64,000 nt of DNA from Cryptomeria japonica (taxonomy: Eukaryota > Streptophyta > Pinopsida > Cupressales > Cupressaceae). The stretch spans positions 38,136,911-38,200,910 of the forward strand of contig NC_081412.1 in assembly GCF_030272615.1 (NCBI RefSeq), in the 5' to 3' direction. The notes under the pieces are model-generated. The model saw nothing but the letters and a program-made list of their open reading frames with translations, was not told the origin of the DNA and ran no database searches. Of the stretch, positions 1 to 10,453 are shown in pieces (the stretch's first letter is position 1; each line of letters begins with the position of its first letter). A program made the position numbers and the translations under genes.

Positions 1-870
1 ATGTTTTAATTGTGAAATTGAAGTAATTAGTTAATGTCATAAAGTTGTAGCTGATTAAGTGAACCTAACTCTGTATTTCAACCATTAAAAGACATAGCTA
101 CACAATTCTATTTGCAATCGAGATAAATCTCTAATTTGAATTAAGCACAAATTAATTTGTAAGCTTCAATTACAAATCATGCCTGTAGGAAAGGGAAGAT
201 ATTTCCAATTAATCCTCTAATTGTAAGAAACTTCCAACCAGAAATCCCAATGCAAGATTCAGGTTTCAGAAAGGGATGGATGGGAAGTCTATAAAGAGAG
301 GAGCCATTGCTAAGTAGCAGAAAGGCCAAACAAAAAACTCTCCAGATATTCAAATCATACTAGTACTTTGAACAACACTTGAGATGAAATTATCAAAAAG
401 GACTATGAAATACTTTGCAATAGTCGAATTTAGTGAATTTGAAAAAAATGAGCACCATTGAAATATTTGGATCTCAAAATATGAATATAAGATTTTTGAG
501 AGGAGAAATATTCTCCACACCAACTTAGGCAACATAATTTCATTAGAAATTTGAACATCGTTAATCCCTGAGCTCCTCCCTCTTCCTTATTTACACAGAA
601 TTTTGTTAAAATGAAATCCAGAATCTTTCTAGAAATGATTTTATTAATAACATTTTTGGCAGCACAGAACGAAAGACGTCTTCATTTCCACCAATCCAAC
701 TATTTTCTATTTTTGTTCTAAATTGAATTTCATACCGATTTGGCATTCCTTCCTTTAAAAAAGAGCGAAACCAAGTAAGAATTAGGAAAATAATCTTGTT
801 CCATTTTTAGTCTTTCTTATCCAACGTTTTCTCTACGGTGAAGTACTAAAGCTAAAATAATAAATACAAA
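1..870. other. AT-rich intergenic DNA, no gene recognised
   Basis: No reading frame of recognisable content was seen on either strand. It lies downstream of the minus-strand TIR exon, so later exons of that gene would be expected here or further left. I could not identify an NB-ARC P-loop or LRR segment. Confidence 0.5.
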
Positions 871-1030
871 ACAATCTTTAGATTAATTAAACAAGTTTTA
901 GAAAAGAAAACTTAACCAAATATAGAGAAAATGTGTGGATGAAAAGCGAAACAATTTTTAGATTAATTAAACAAGTTTTAGAAAAGAAAACTTAACCAAA
1001 TATAGAGAAAATGTGTGGATGAAAAGTGAA
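871..1030. repeat. 80-bp tandem duplication
   Basis: Positions 871-950 and 951-1030 are two adjacent copies of one 80-bp unit. I see two differences, both C/T, near the start and near the end of the unit. The array ends 10-15 bp from the end of the TIR exon, so it lies just inside the predicted following intron. Confidence 0.9.
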
Positions 1031-1040
1031 TGAAGATGTC

Positions 1041-1544
1041 TTACTCATTTTGTTCCTTCATTTCGTAGCCCTTGATTCCTGAAACGTTCTGCAGGCATTC
1101 TTTCCACTGTTGAATGTCATGTTTAGGATATCTGCCCTCCTTCTCCTTCTCTTCGTGTTTTCTAAATGCATCTGCAACTTCATTTTTTATGTAGCGGAAG
1201 TCTGAAGGCTGGACTCCGTAAAACACGGGAATAATTCTAGCCCTGGTTTGGAACATCAAAGATAGCTCAGCTAAGCACCAAGCAGACTCTGCATATTGCG
1301 GCGACAAGATGGCTATGTGTATTGTGGCAGAGGATATGGCATTCTTTATGGCAGAAGGAAAATAATCTCCCAGTTCAGTCTCTGGAGCATCTACATATGT
1401 CCGGATCCCAGCTTGTTGTAGAGAATTATAAAGCGGCATAGCCAGATATGTTTTAGTGTCTGGGCCTCGATGGTTAATGAACACATCATACTGTTTTGCA
1501 GTCAAAGAAGATTTGATCTTATTGTTGGGAGGCTCAAGTACCAA
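1041..1544 (-). CDS. TIR-domain exon of a TNL or TIR-only immune receptor
   Basis: The frame encodes one nearly complete Toll/interleukin-1 receptor domain. Landmarks are the beta-A strand YDVFINHRGPDTK (about residues 19-31 of the open frame), the AI..S.IHIAILSPQYA segment (residues 65-85), the SAWCLAEL helix with the Glu that is catalytic in plant TIR NADases (residue 93), and VQPSDFR near residue 112. In plants such domains act as NAD-cleaving immune signalling modules, usually fused to NB-ARC and LRR. The frame ends at GA|GTAAGA (last exon base about 1045), a good splice donor, which fits the usual TIR first exon. The frame is open up to a stop at 1617-1619, but no in-frame ATG exists before residue 36 (MPLYN). 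The nearest ATG (1576-1574) is in another frame. It may therefore have an upstream exon, or be a 5'-damaged pseudogene. No NB-ARC was found in the window. Confidence 0.75.
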   Translation of the reverse strand: MVLEPPNNKIKSSLTAKQYDVFINHRGPDTKTYLAMPLYNSLQQAGIRTYVDAPETELGDYFPSAIKNAISSATIHIAILSPQYAESAWCLAELSLMFQTRARIIPVFYGVQPSDFRYIKNEVADAFRKHEEKEKEGRYPKHDIQQWKECLQNVSGIKGYEMKEQNE

Positions 1545-1664
1545 AAATGGATCGCGTTCCTCTTCTCCTCGACCATAGCGAGCTCTGCTTCCGTCCGTTC
1601 CCGTTTCCGTTAGCGCTCAAATTCAAAACTTTCTCCAACGCAAATTTCAATGGATGCCCGTATA

Positions 1665-2515
1665 TGTTCGATCGCAGCCCGTGGGCAGTTTTTATTTCCC
1701 ACTGCTCTGCTAGCTCATGCTAAAATGGGAGCTTTCTGAACAGGGTTTGGACATCCAAGAAAGTGCAATAGAAGGGGGATTATTTTTAGATATTAGTTGG
1801 AAATGCTCTGGTAAACATGTATGCAAAAATGTGGAAGCAAAAACAAAGCACGTGAACTATTTGATCGGGTGCCTCAAAGAAATGCGGTCTCATTGAATGC
1901 TTTTGCAGAATCCGAGATTGTTGGCAACAATTTGAACAGGGCGTCGCTTATGCCTATTGAAGGGAACCGACACCAAAGATTCCTGAGCACCAATGACATA
2001 GAAAGAATACTCCGCATCCAGGACCTCCAATGTCTGGTTTTGGCTGCCATTCCATGGAATGAACCGACTTAGCAGCAACTATGTTGTCATCTGTTACTCC
2101 GTATGATTAGAGGATATGCACAAAAATGATTTGTTGAAAAGGATTTAGAAGCTTTCAACAAAATGCGATTGGCAGGCGTAATGCCAAACTCCGCAACGTG
2201 TGCCATGATCCTCACAGCCTGTGCAAAAATGGGGTTTTGGAAAAGGGTATGGAGATCCAGCACACAATAAATGGTAAGAGGAATTTTGGAGATGTAGCTG
2301 ACACTTCCCTGGCAGACATGTATGCAAAATGTGTAAGCATAGAAAAGGAGCGTGAACTGTTTGATTGAATGCCTCCGAAAATTGTTTGGCAGAAGGATCT
2401 GTAAAATGTGGAAGCACAGAAAAGGGACCTGAACTGTTTGACAGAATGCCTCAAAGGAACATGTTTTCTTGGAATGCCCTGATTGCAGGATATTAACAAA
2501 ATGGGTTGGGGATCT
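1665..2515 (+). pseudogene. PPR (pentatricopeptide repeat) protein pseudogene
   Basis: Reading across three frames gives successive PLS-class PPR repeat phrases: a segment like LLAHAKMGA, then GNALVNMYAK, then KARELFDRVPQRNAVS, MIRGYAQK, LEAFNKMRLAGVMPNSATCAMILTACAKMG, ELFDRMPQRNMFSWNALIAGY. PPR proteins bind organellar RNA. The relic has stops (for example after MIRGYAQK and in ELFD*MP) and several frameshifts, including an extra A after MYAK. It has no start codon and stops abruptly after GY, so it is a fragment of a few repeats without signal peptide or C-terminal E/DYW domain. It lies head-to-head with the TIR exon, about 120 bp away. The identification rests on the repeated PPR consensus and is firm; the exact ends are not. 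Confidence 0.8.
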
Positions 2516-2986
2516 ACCTCTTCTTAGGTACCAAAACATTCAATAGGAGGCTGTAAAATCTCATAACTTTAAATATTTTACAATTTCCTTATTCAATATT
2601 ATGAATCTACTTTTAATGTCACTGAGTAATTATCAATTGAAGCAAATTCATACCATTCAAATCTTTAGAGAAAAAAATACTCATATATACAAGGGTAATA
2701 TTGTCAACAATTACTTGGATGGCTGTCATACTCTTTTTTCAAATATTTTATTGTCTAATGGCCTAGCTAAATTCCTTATCACTAAAGAGGGTGTAGATAT
2801 TACACAAAGAAAGAGATGTCAATGTTGGCATTATCTGAAATGAATCCTTTGATAACATCCATACTAAAAACTTCTAAAATGACAGCTACAACATCAGTAG
2901 TGTGGTAGAAATTTTTTGTTTTTCAATCTAGCTTTGATGATCTCCATGAGGATATTATGTTTGTTAGTTGTGTCTTTTGTTGGTAA

Positions 2987-3443
2987 GGGAAGAGCACCAA
3001 TAGATAACATAGTTCCAATTATTGTCATGTTGACCCCCCAATAGCCGTCATAGTGAAAACACCATTAATAAATTTGTTTTGTACGAATAGCCAATCATTT
3101 TTTGTAATTAATTGGCCCATTTGTGCACCACTATTGGAACATTTGTCCCATTTGTGCACCACTATTGGGACATTTGTCAACAAGTACTAGCGATTTTGAG
3201 TTGACGGTTACTGGAACATCTTTAGTTAGGTATCAGGCGACACTTTGAAATGTGTAGTTTTTGACCTTTATGTGCATAATTGATTCCATAGCGTGCATCG
3301 TTACTACCCAGAAGCTAGATCAATAACTATAAGCAGTTAAGTCGCATACAAAGACAACTAAAAAAATAAATCAAAATCCGATATAACGTTAAGGATCTGT
3401 GGGTGCGTGAAGTTAGCTATGACGGCTACTGGTGCTCTTCCCC
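2987..3443. mobile_element. Small foldback (MITE-like) element, copy 1
   Basis: The ends are inverted copies of GGGAAGAGCACCA[A/G]TAG (2987-3003 and 3427-3443 reversed); similarity extends about 10 bp further in, to CATAG. Inside, a 31-bp unit is tandemly duplicated (3116-3146 and 3147-3177). No coding capacity. A perfect target-site duplication is not evident: flanks are TAA on the left and CTA on the right, which would fit a decayed TWA duplication. A second member lies at about 26660-27103 in the last intron of the monooxygenase gene. Confidence 0.5.
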
Positions 3444-6400
3444 TATATCTTTATTTTGTTTACAAGTATGATATTATGTTTTCGAGTTGAGGTATTATAA
3501 ACATTTAATATTAATCTTGATCTACTAAGATAAATTGTAATAGAATGTTGTCCTACATTAATGTAGTGTGCATGAGAACATTGTTAAATTCACATAATGT
3601 GGTGGCTTTTGGCCATTATGACAAATTTCCATGGAGTGGTATTTTGGTGCATTTTATGTTTTTACATTTGGGTGGCCTATAGTTCAATGACCACCATGGT
3701 AATCAAGCATCAATATTTGAAGGAAAGGGGATCCTTCAAGAAGAGCTCAACTCATGGATAAAAGATTACTTTAAATCTTCACTTGTAATGATATAGTTGT
3801 CTTGAGGTTTTTTAAAGTTTGTCTTGGGTTTTTAGATAATAATGTCCCATATATTATAAGGCTTATGTAAGGGAGGATTTCATAGTGATTGATAGTAGCT
3901 TTCTCCAATGTAGCTTAGAGTATAGATTATATGCTTTCTATTTCCTACACATTTCAAGGATATGGAGGTGTTGAATTTTAAGGAAATGGTGGTAAATGTA
4001 GAATAAAATTATTAGTAATAATGTTAACAACATTTATTCAATTCCTTTAGGATTTATACCTATGGACAGTGAAGAATTGAAGCTAGCACATTGTAAGTTG
4101 TTATTTTCATGATTTTTGTGTAGATGTAGGGTTCATGTATTGACAACTTTCATGATGATTTATAATATGTCTCAAGTCTAGAGGTCTCAAGTGACTTCAC
4201 AATTTTAATCTTTTTGTGTAAGTAAGATCCACAAAGCTTAGCATAAGAAGGATTTATCTCGTGAAGTAGATTCCCATCACTTGATTCCATAGCCAGTAGT
4301 GTCGTAAGGGATCTAAAGAAAAATCCTAACATAATATTGATTAAAAGGTTAGTGGATTGCAATATGGTAGAAAATTCAAGATTTTGGCATTATGGAGCTT
4401 GTTGATTCCTTTGCTATTTATGATATTTTTGGTTATGGTCATGGTGTTTGTAGGGAGTGGCATTTAAAATTTATATGTATTTTTAACTTTTTTTGTTTAA
4501 TATGTTTGTAATGGTAATTTAATGTTCCTTCATGTTTTTTGTATAGATGCTTCATAGTTGACAATTATGGTAATTCATTCTCTATGACTACAATCTTTAT
4601 ATTATTCACTTCTTACGAAAAGGCCGTAATAAAATCCCCAACTAATCAATCTATAGAAACATAACACTAAAATTCAAGATAAATAACCAATTAGGAGAAT
4701 TAAGATATAATATTCTATCATGCAATATATGAACACATTATTGAATTTAAACAATGACTAAACTGAGATTGAGACCTTAAATATACATTCTAAATAGGAG
4801 ATCCTTATCTTCAAACCCATCACTATATGAAGAAATCAATAAAGGGTTTATGACTAGGTAAAATTCCAAAGGTTTATCACACTTTATGATAGGCTTTTAA
4901 AATAATCATACAAAAATTATTCATCATTCATCTCTATTTTAGGTGATGATGGTGGCACCAAGACACTTTTCTACTTTGATATCATATCTAATTTCCTCTC
5001 CAGTTATTTAGACTTTGTCTAGGATATAAACTTCCCATATATAATTGCTTATGGGTACATTCAAGTTTTTTTCTAACATCAACTATTTGTAGTCAAGTTG
5101 TCATTTCCTATGATGATAAAATGGGTGAGCCTCAACTAGGGGATATATTCCCTCATGAAATGCTAAATAATTTTTATTTAAAAAGAATTTAACTTCTTAT
5201 CTTTTTAGTACTATGTAAATTAGTTTGACTAGGAATTAAATTATACTAGTTTTCACGCATGCCCTACACTCTCATAGTGGCTATCTCGGAGAGTCTTTGC
5301 CAACTTCCCAATCTTAGAAGATTTCATGACACTCAAATTACAATTTTGGCATGTCAATCCTTGACTTCCTACTACTTCTCCTTCCTCATTTTCTTCAAGT
5401 TGTCATGCTCTCCTAGATCGGTGGGAACTCTTTAGCATGAATGGATACCTCCTCTATCAAAGAAAAAGGTCATGGTTTAAATTTTTTTATAGAAGTAGGT
5501 TTGGTCAACCAAATAATTAACTGGAAACTCTTCTTTTCAACTAAAATTATTTTGAAATTATAATTTTCTAGTTTCACTGTAAATTGACTTAATTGCCCCA
5601 CCATTAGGAGATAACTATGGGAGATTATCTAATGCATTATAAAACTCATAAATTGATTATATATGGTATGTGAATATTTTGGTACTATATATTAACCTCA
5701 AATGACAAGTAGGGAAGTATATGAAGGGTCACTATGTCACATCTTGATTTTAGTCCCTTTATCTGGATGAATACACTATTAGATTTAACACCTAGGAATG
5801 CAACACTCACATTGACAAACAAAAGGGACTAGTTTAATTATAATAGTAAAGAGATTGGATATTATTTTTATATTTCCCAAATTGATTGAGCATAATGATT
5901 TTATAAAATTTAAAATAATTATATGCTTGGTTTTAGATCACCTCCTTTGACTTTACAAGTCATGGAAGATCTTCTAAAGCCCAAATGCACCTTCAACTTT
6001 AAAAAACTACGTAGTTTTATGATCAACCCTTCATATATCTTGTCAAACATTGATGAAGTGAGCTTCTAAAAATAAGAATAACCAATACATATGCTCTACT
6101 AAAAAGATCATAATCCTAAAAAACCCGTAAGGATTGGAATAGTAATTCCAATTTTTAAGAACATTCTATTGGAAAGGAATGGATAGAAATGCAGCTAAAC
6201 ACTCTCAATGGATTAATCATAGTTAGAGGAATCGACTAGGATCAATTCATGAAGAAATAACTCTTATCTTAAAATTAATAGATGCCAAAAGAAAGGAAAA
6301 TAAAATCTAGGGGTAAAAATCTTGAGACATTTAGCTAGCTTAACATGAAAAGAACATAAAACTTTTCCACAACTTAAGTAGGTAAAAAAGGAGCTACAAA

Positions 6401-8118
6401 AATCACTTTTATAATTTTTTTGAGGAGAATCTCGCAATGAGCCTTCACCCATTAGACTTGAATCAATTTTCCTTTTTAGTGAAATTGTTGCTAGTGAGGG
6501 GGATTTAAAATTGTAGGACAAAATAGACTTCTTATATTTTGTTCTCTTTATTAACACAAGTGAAGATAGTCAAATATTAATGACGCCTTTCATTAAGGAC
6601 GAGATGAATTTGGATTCATTTTAAGTGAAATTAAACAAATCCCAAAGGCCTAATGAATTTCATGTTTCCTTGTTGGTATACCATTGAAAAATAAATTGTG
6701 GTGGCTTGCAGTGAAGCCTAAAGATTCAAAAGGTTACTAAAACAACTCAATTGTATATTTATTACATTAATCCCGAATAATTCTTCCCTTAAAAGTCTTT
6801 TATAAATTTTTGATTAATCTCCCTTTGTAACAATCTATATAAAATCCTATAAAAGTCAATGAAAGACCATCTAAAATACACACTTCTTTTTTAATCTCCC
6901 AAAAATGAAGTAGCTTAATCTTTGAAATATTCATCATTGAAGGTATCAACACTAGACATAAAAGAAATCACCCAATTTCCAATATAAATAAAAAAGCATA
7001 ATAATGTACTTCAATGAAAAATGTATACATAGAAACTACTCACTTAATAATTTAATCACTCACTCCTTTATTTTTTGTATACATAGAAACCATAATCATT
7101 TAAATTATCTATACACATTTTAGTTATTTAGATTTAATTAAAAAGAATTTCCCTCTCCAAAAACTATATGTACTTCAATGAAAAATATGACACATATTGG
7201 AGGGTCAATGTGAAGCATTAGTGATGTTAATGTGATGAAGGACTTGGGAATTACTAGAAAATTTGATAATAGTAAGAAAAGTGTGGAGGACTTGGATACC
7301 TACTCTACCTTACTTTAGCAACCAGTTTCTTGATTTATGAGATCAAACCATCCACCATTTGCCAGGCATCTGAGCGGGAATAGTTTGGGTTTGAAATTAA
7401 CAAGCAGTACAATTTGAACGGATGCCGGTGATAGAAACGGATCACACTTAGTAAGTACAGTTTAAACGAAAATGGGAACGGATGCTGCCGACAAAAATGA
7501 GCCCACACATGCCACCTAAGCGGTCAAAGTAGCTTAGTGTGTGTTGTTTAAGGGTGGTCGTGCATTGCATCATTTTCTTTGGCCCTTATGGCCTTGTTTA
7601 ATATTGTTATTGCTATGCACATATGCACGCATTGAATAAAAAATTGTTTTGGCGCGTACCCAATTTAATAATAAAACGGTCCCATTTCCTCGGGAATCAG
7701 CTGAGAACCTACTCGTTACAATGGGTCACTGATAAAAAAGAGTGTAATCATATTTTCAACTTTTTTTTGTCTGTATATTATATATACTAATTTGGGGTTG
7801 TCGATCTTTTGGAAAATTAAATGCGATAAATAATATTAATATTTTTGAAAAAAAATAATGGCTAGCTTGATAAACAAAAAAAAATTTGGAAATGATAAAG
7901 ACCTCTAAGAAAGTGCCTTTTTGTTAGAGTTTGTGAATGTAGATATTATGACAAGGAACTTTATCAATAATTTTATCTTTCAAATTTGGAATATGGATGG
8001 AGTAGTTCATTTATGAAGTATCCTTGATGGTGTGTCAAAATACAACAAAATGGGGTTGTTAAGAGTCACACCAATAATCAAAGAATACGAGATATGTGAA
8101 AGGAGAAGGTCCACATAG
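3444..8118. other. AT-rich intergenic DNA, nothing recognised
   Basis: I saw no recognisable coding segments, long repeats or RNA genes here. Short open frames at about 4150-4362 (minus) and 6264-6557 (minus) have no recognisable content. Confidence 0.45.
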
Positions 8119-8191
8119 TTCCTTCTCAACCTCAATAAGATGATGAAGATTAGCAATTCCTTCTCAACCTCAATAAGATGATGAAGAGTAG
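8119..8191. repeat. 38-bp tandem duplication
   Basis: TTCCTTCTCAACCTCAATAA and the following 18 bases are present twice in a row (8119-8156 and 8157-8191). Confidence 0.85.
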
Positions 8192-8483
8192 AAAAAATGG
8201 TGTTGAGGAGTTTCCCCTTCTTTGGTTTCAGCTCTACTCGATGGTGTCAACCATTTACATCCAAGAGGTGAACCTCGTCCCAAAGTGAATTGTTGGATGG
8301 AGGTTTGTAATGAGTCAAACATGAGTTGTCCTAGTTTGGGAAGGTTGTTGAGTTGTGGATTTCAGACCTCCTATCCCTTGCCCACTTCTAATTTGTGTTT
8401 GGCTTCTTTCACCAAGAAGGATTTACATAGCAATGAGGTTATGGGTAGGGGTGTTATTGATGTTGAGCACAACACAAACCTAA

Positions 8484-9160
8484 TTGAGAGGGGGAGGCGA
8501 GGGGGAGTGATGAATCTGCCCAGACCTTAAATCTTTTTAACTTTAAACTTTTAATCTTCCAAACACATTTATCATCAATAGCAGAAATAGAACATGAAAC
8601 TACACAACATAATACACAAAAGAACACCAGATTTCCATGGAAAACCTAATGAGGGAAAAACCACGATGAGAACTGTCTCACTATACAAAAATTGATTACA
8701 ATGTCTTAGGCTCAAAGTCAAGGAAGCTCATTGCACCTTATGGAGACTTGCAAAACTAAGGTGCACAACATTAGGGCAAGATACAATGGACTTGCATTAC
8801 TAAGAAGCACAATCCTAGTGCAAGATACAAAGGACTTGCATCATTGAATCTCACTGCTCTAGGGCAAGATATAGATCTACATAGGCTAACAAAATAACAT
8901 GTTGCCTTCTAGCAGGAACAAAAAATATGAATTCAAGTAAACAAGATATCCTTACCATCAAATTGTCCTTAAACCATTGTGTCAAATGAACAATATCATT
9001 GCAAACACAACTCACTTCATTCACTGTCTCAAAACTTTGTTACATTGAAAGATATGATCATTAGAGCTCATCACAAACTGAAATTTGCACCTCTACTTGT
9101 TCACAAACAATCCACACATGTTCTTCAATCACCTCATACACGATCCATACATCTACATAG
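8484..9160 (+). repeat. Dispersed LTR-like repeat A, copy 1
   Basis: It starts with a G-rich tract (8486-8512) followed about 125 bp later by the motif CCATGGAAAACCTAATGAGG, and is colinear with 22066-22690. Shared blocks include ATTGATTACAAT, AAGGTGCA, TTAGGGCAAGATACAAT and CATCACAAACTGA. It is non-coding. It abuts the primer-binding side of the copia element. Confidence 0.7.
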
Positions 9161-9176
9161 TATTTATACTCCTATA

Positions 9177-9192
9177 TGGTATCATAGCTCAG
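9177..9192 (+). other. Primer-binding site for initiator Met-tRNA (copia)
   Basis: TGGTATCATAGCTCAG matches the usual plant TGGTATCAGAGC PBS with one change (G to T), directly after the LTR-like CTCCTATA end. Confidence 0.75.
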
Positions 9193-10453
9193 ATCTGCAG
9201 CTACCTGTTCCTATTTTTTGAGAATTTTGCATTTGAAGCAGATCTAGGGTTTCAGGCATTTTTTGTGTGCTTAGGGTTAAAGTTTTTTTTTTCTGAGCAC
9301 TTTGGGCCTAAATGGACCTCACCATTGTGCTCAAAAGGCCCAAAAACCCCTATAGTCATATAAAATTTGTCCATTTTTGACTCCTGAGCATCTGGGTGAT
9401 TTTTTTTCTCCCCACCAAGTCGTACGGCCTTGGCACGCAAATCGAGAAAAAAATTGCTTCTTTACGGCATGCAGGCAGAATGTTTGATTTTTTTTAAAAA
9501 AATAAAAAAAAATCACAGAGCAAAAACAAGGGAAGGCGAAAAGTTTGTTTTAAATTTTTTAGGGCACCAGACCTAACTGTCCGGCGCCATACGGTGCCTA
9601 CAAACGAGTCAGGTCGGCCCCACAGGCCCCACCGGCCCTCCGGACACCCCGGCCCTGCCGGCTGCACCCTCCGACGACCACGCCTCCAGCTCCAGTAGCC
9701 CCCGTCGGCCTCCAGCCCAACGCCGCCACCTCTCCGGGCCCGCACCACTGCCACTCCCGGCCACACCACCTCCGCTCCGTTTAAGGGCGCACCACCTCCG
9801 CCCGACCTGATCTCCTCCTTCACCCGAACAGCACTCCGCTCAGCCTAGGCCGCACCACCTCCACCCGGCCCGAGCCCCACCTCCACTCGAACCTCCACCA
9901 GCTCCTCCTCTCTAGTCTTTAGAGAGGGGGTTGGTTTTTTGGGCCTAGATTGTGCACCCGGAGTCGGATTTTGGCGAACGAATAGGCGTCAGAAAGGTGA
10001 TTCCGAGTCGGACCTCGTCATCATGGATTTTTTTTCCTGAATCTGTTGTTTGACTATATTTTTTACCAGTCAAAGTCGGGCTTCCCTTTTTGCACTTCCG
10101 GAGTCGTAGAATGGGCAAATGGACTCCGTTTTTCGAAAATGAATAGGTGTTGGAAAGCTCTCAACATGATCTATTCAAATCTCTGATCTTTTTTCTTAGA
10201 ATTTTCATCAGGTACATGAGATATCAGTCTGATGTTTTTTTTCTTATGCACTACTTCTCATTACTATGTACTAGGGTTTGGGTTTCTCTATTGTGGGGGG
10301 GTGTTTTTTTCTCACTTTCTATCATCTATATCAGAAATCAAGAACACCTAAACTCTTAAAAACAAACAAACCCTTCTACATCTTCTGTCTATTCTAAAAG
10401 ATCACATAATAAAAACAACCAACAAGCAAGTGCAGGTGCAGAATTTTGTTCTC
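9193..10453 (+). other. Untranslated leader of the copia element with a GC-rich core
   Basis: About 1.26 kb separates the PBS from the gag ATG. Positions about 9590-9910 are strongly C-rich and G-poor on this strand, rich in CCGG, CCACC and GGCCC words, in a window that is otherwise AT-rich. The minus-strand frame at 9494-9823 has low-complexity composition and is not considered a gene. The last 100 bp before the ATG are A-rich. Confidence 0.7.

Noticed and set aside
8222-8530. Plus-strand frame of 102 codons
   Set aside because: No recognisable motif, not supported by splice or start context, runs into the G-rich tract of repeat A.
9494-9823. Gly/Arg-rich minus-strand frame
   Set aside because: A by-product of the GC-rich copia leader; no conserved motif and antisense to the element.
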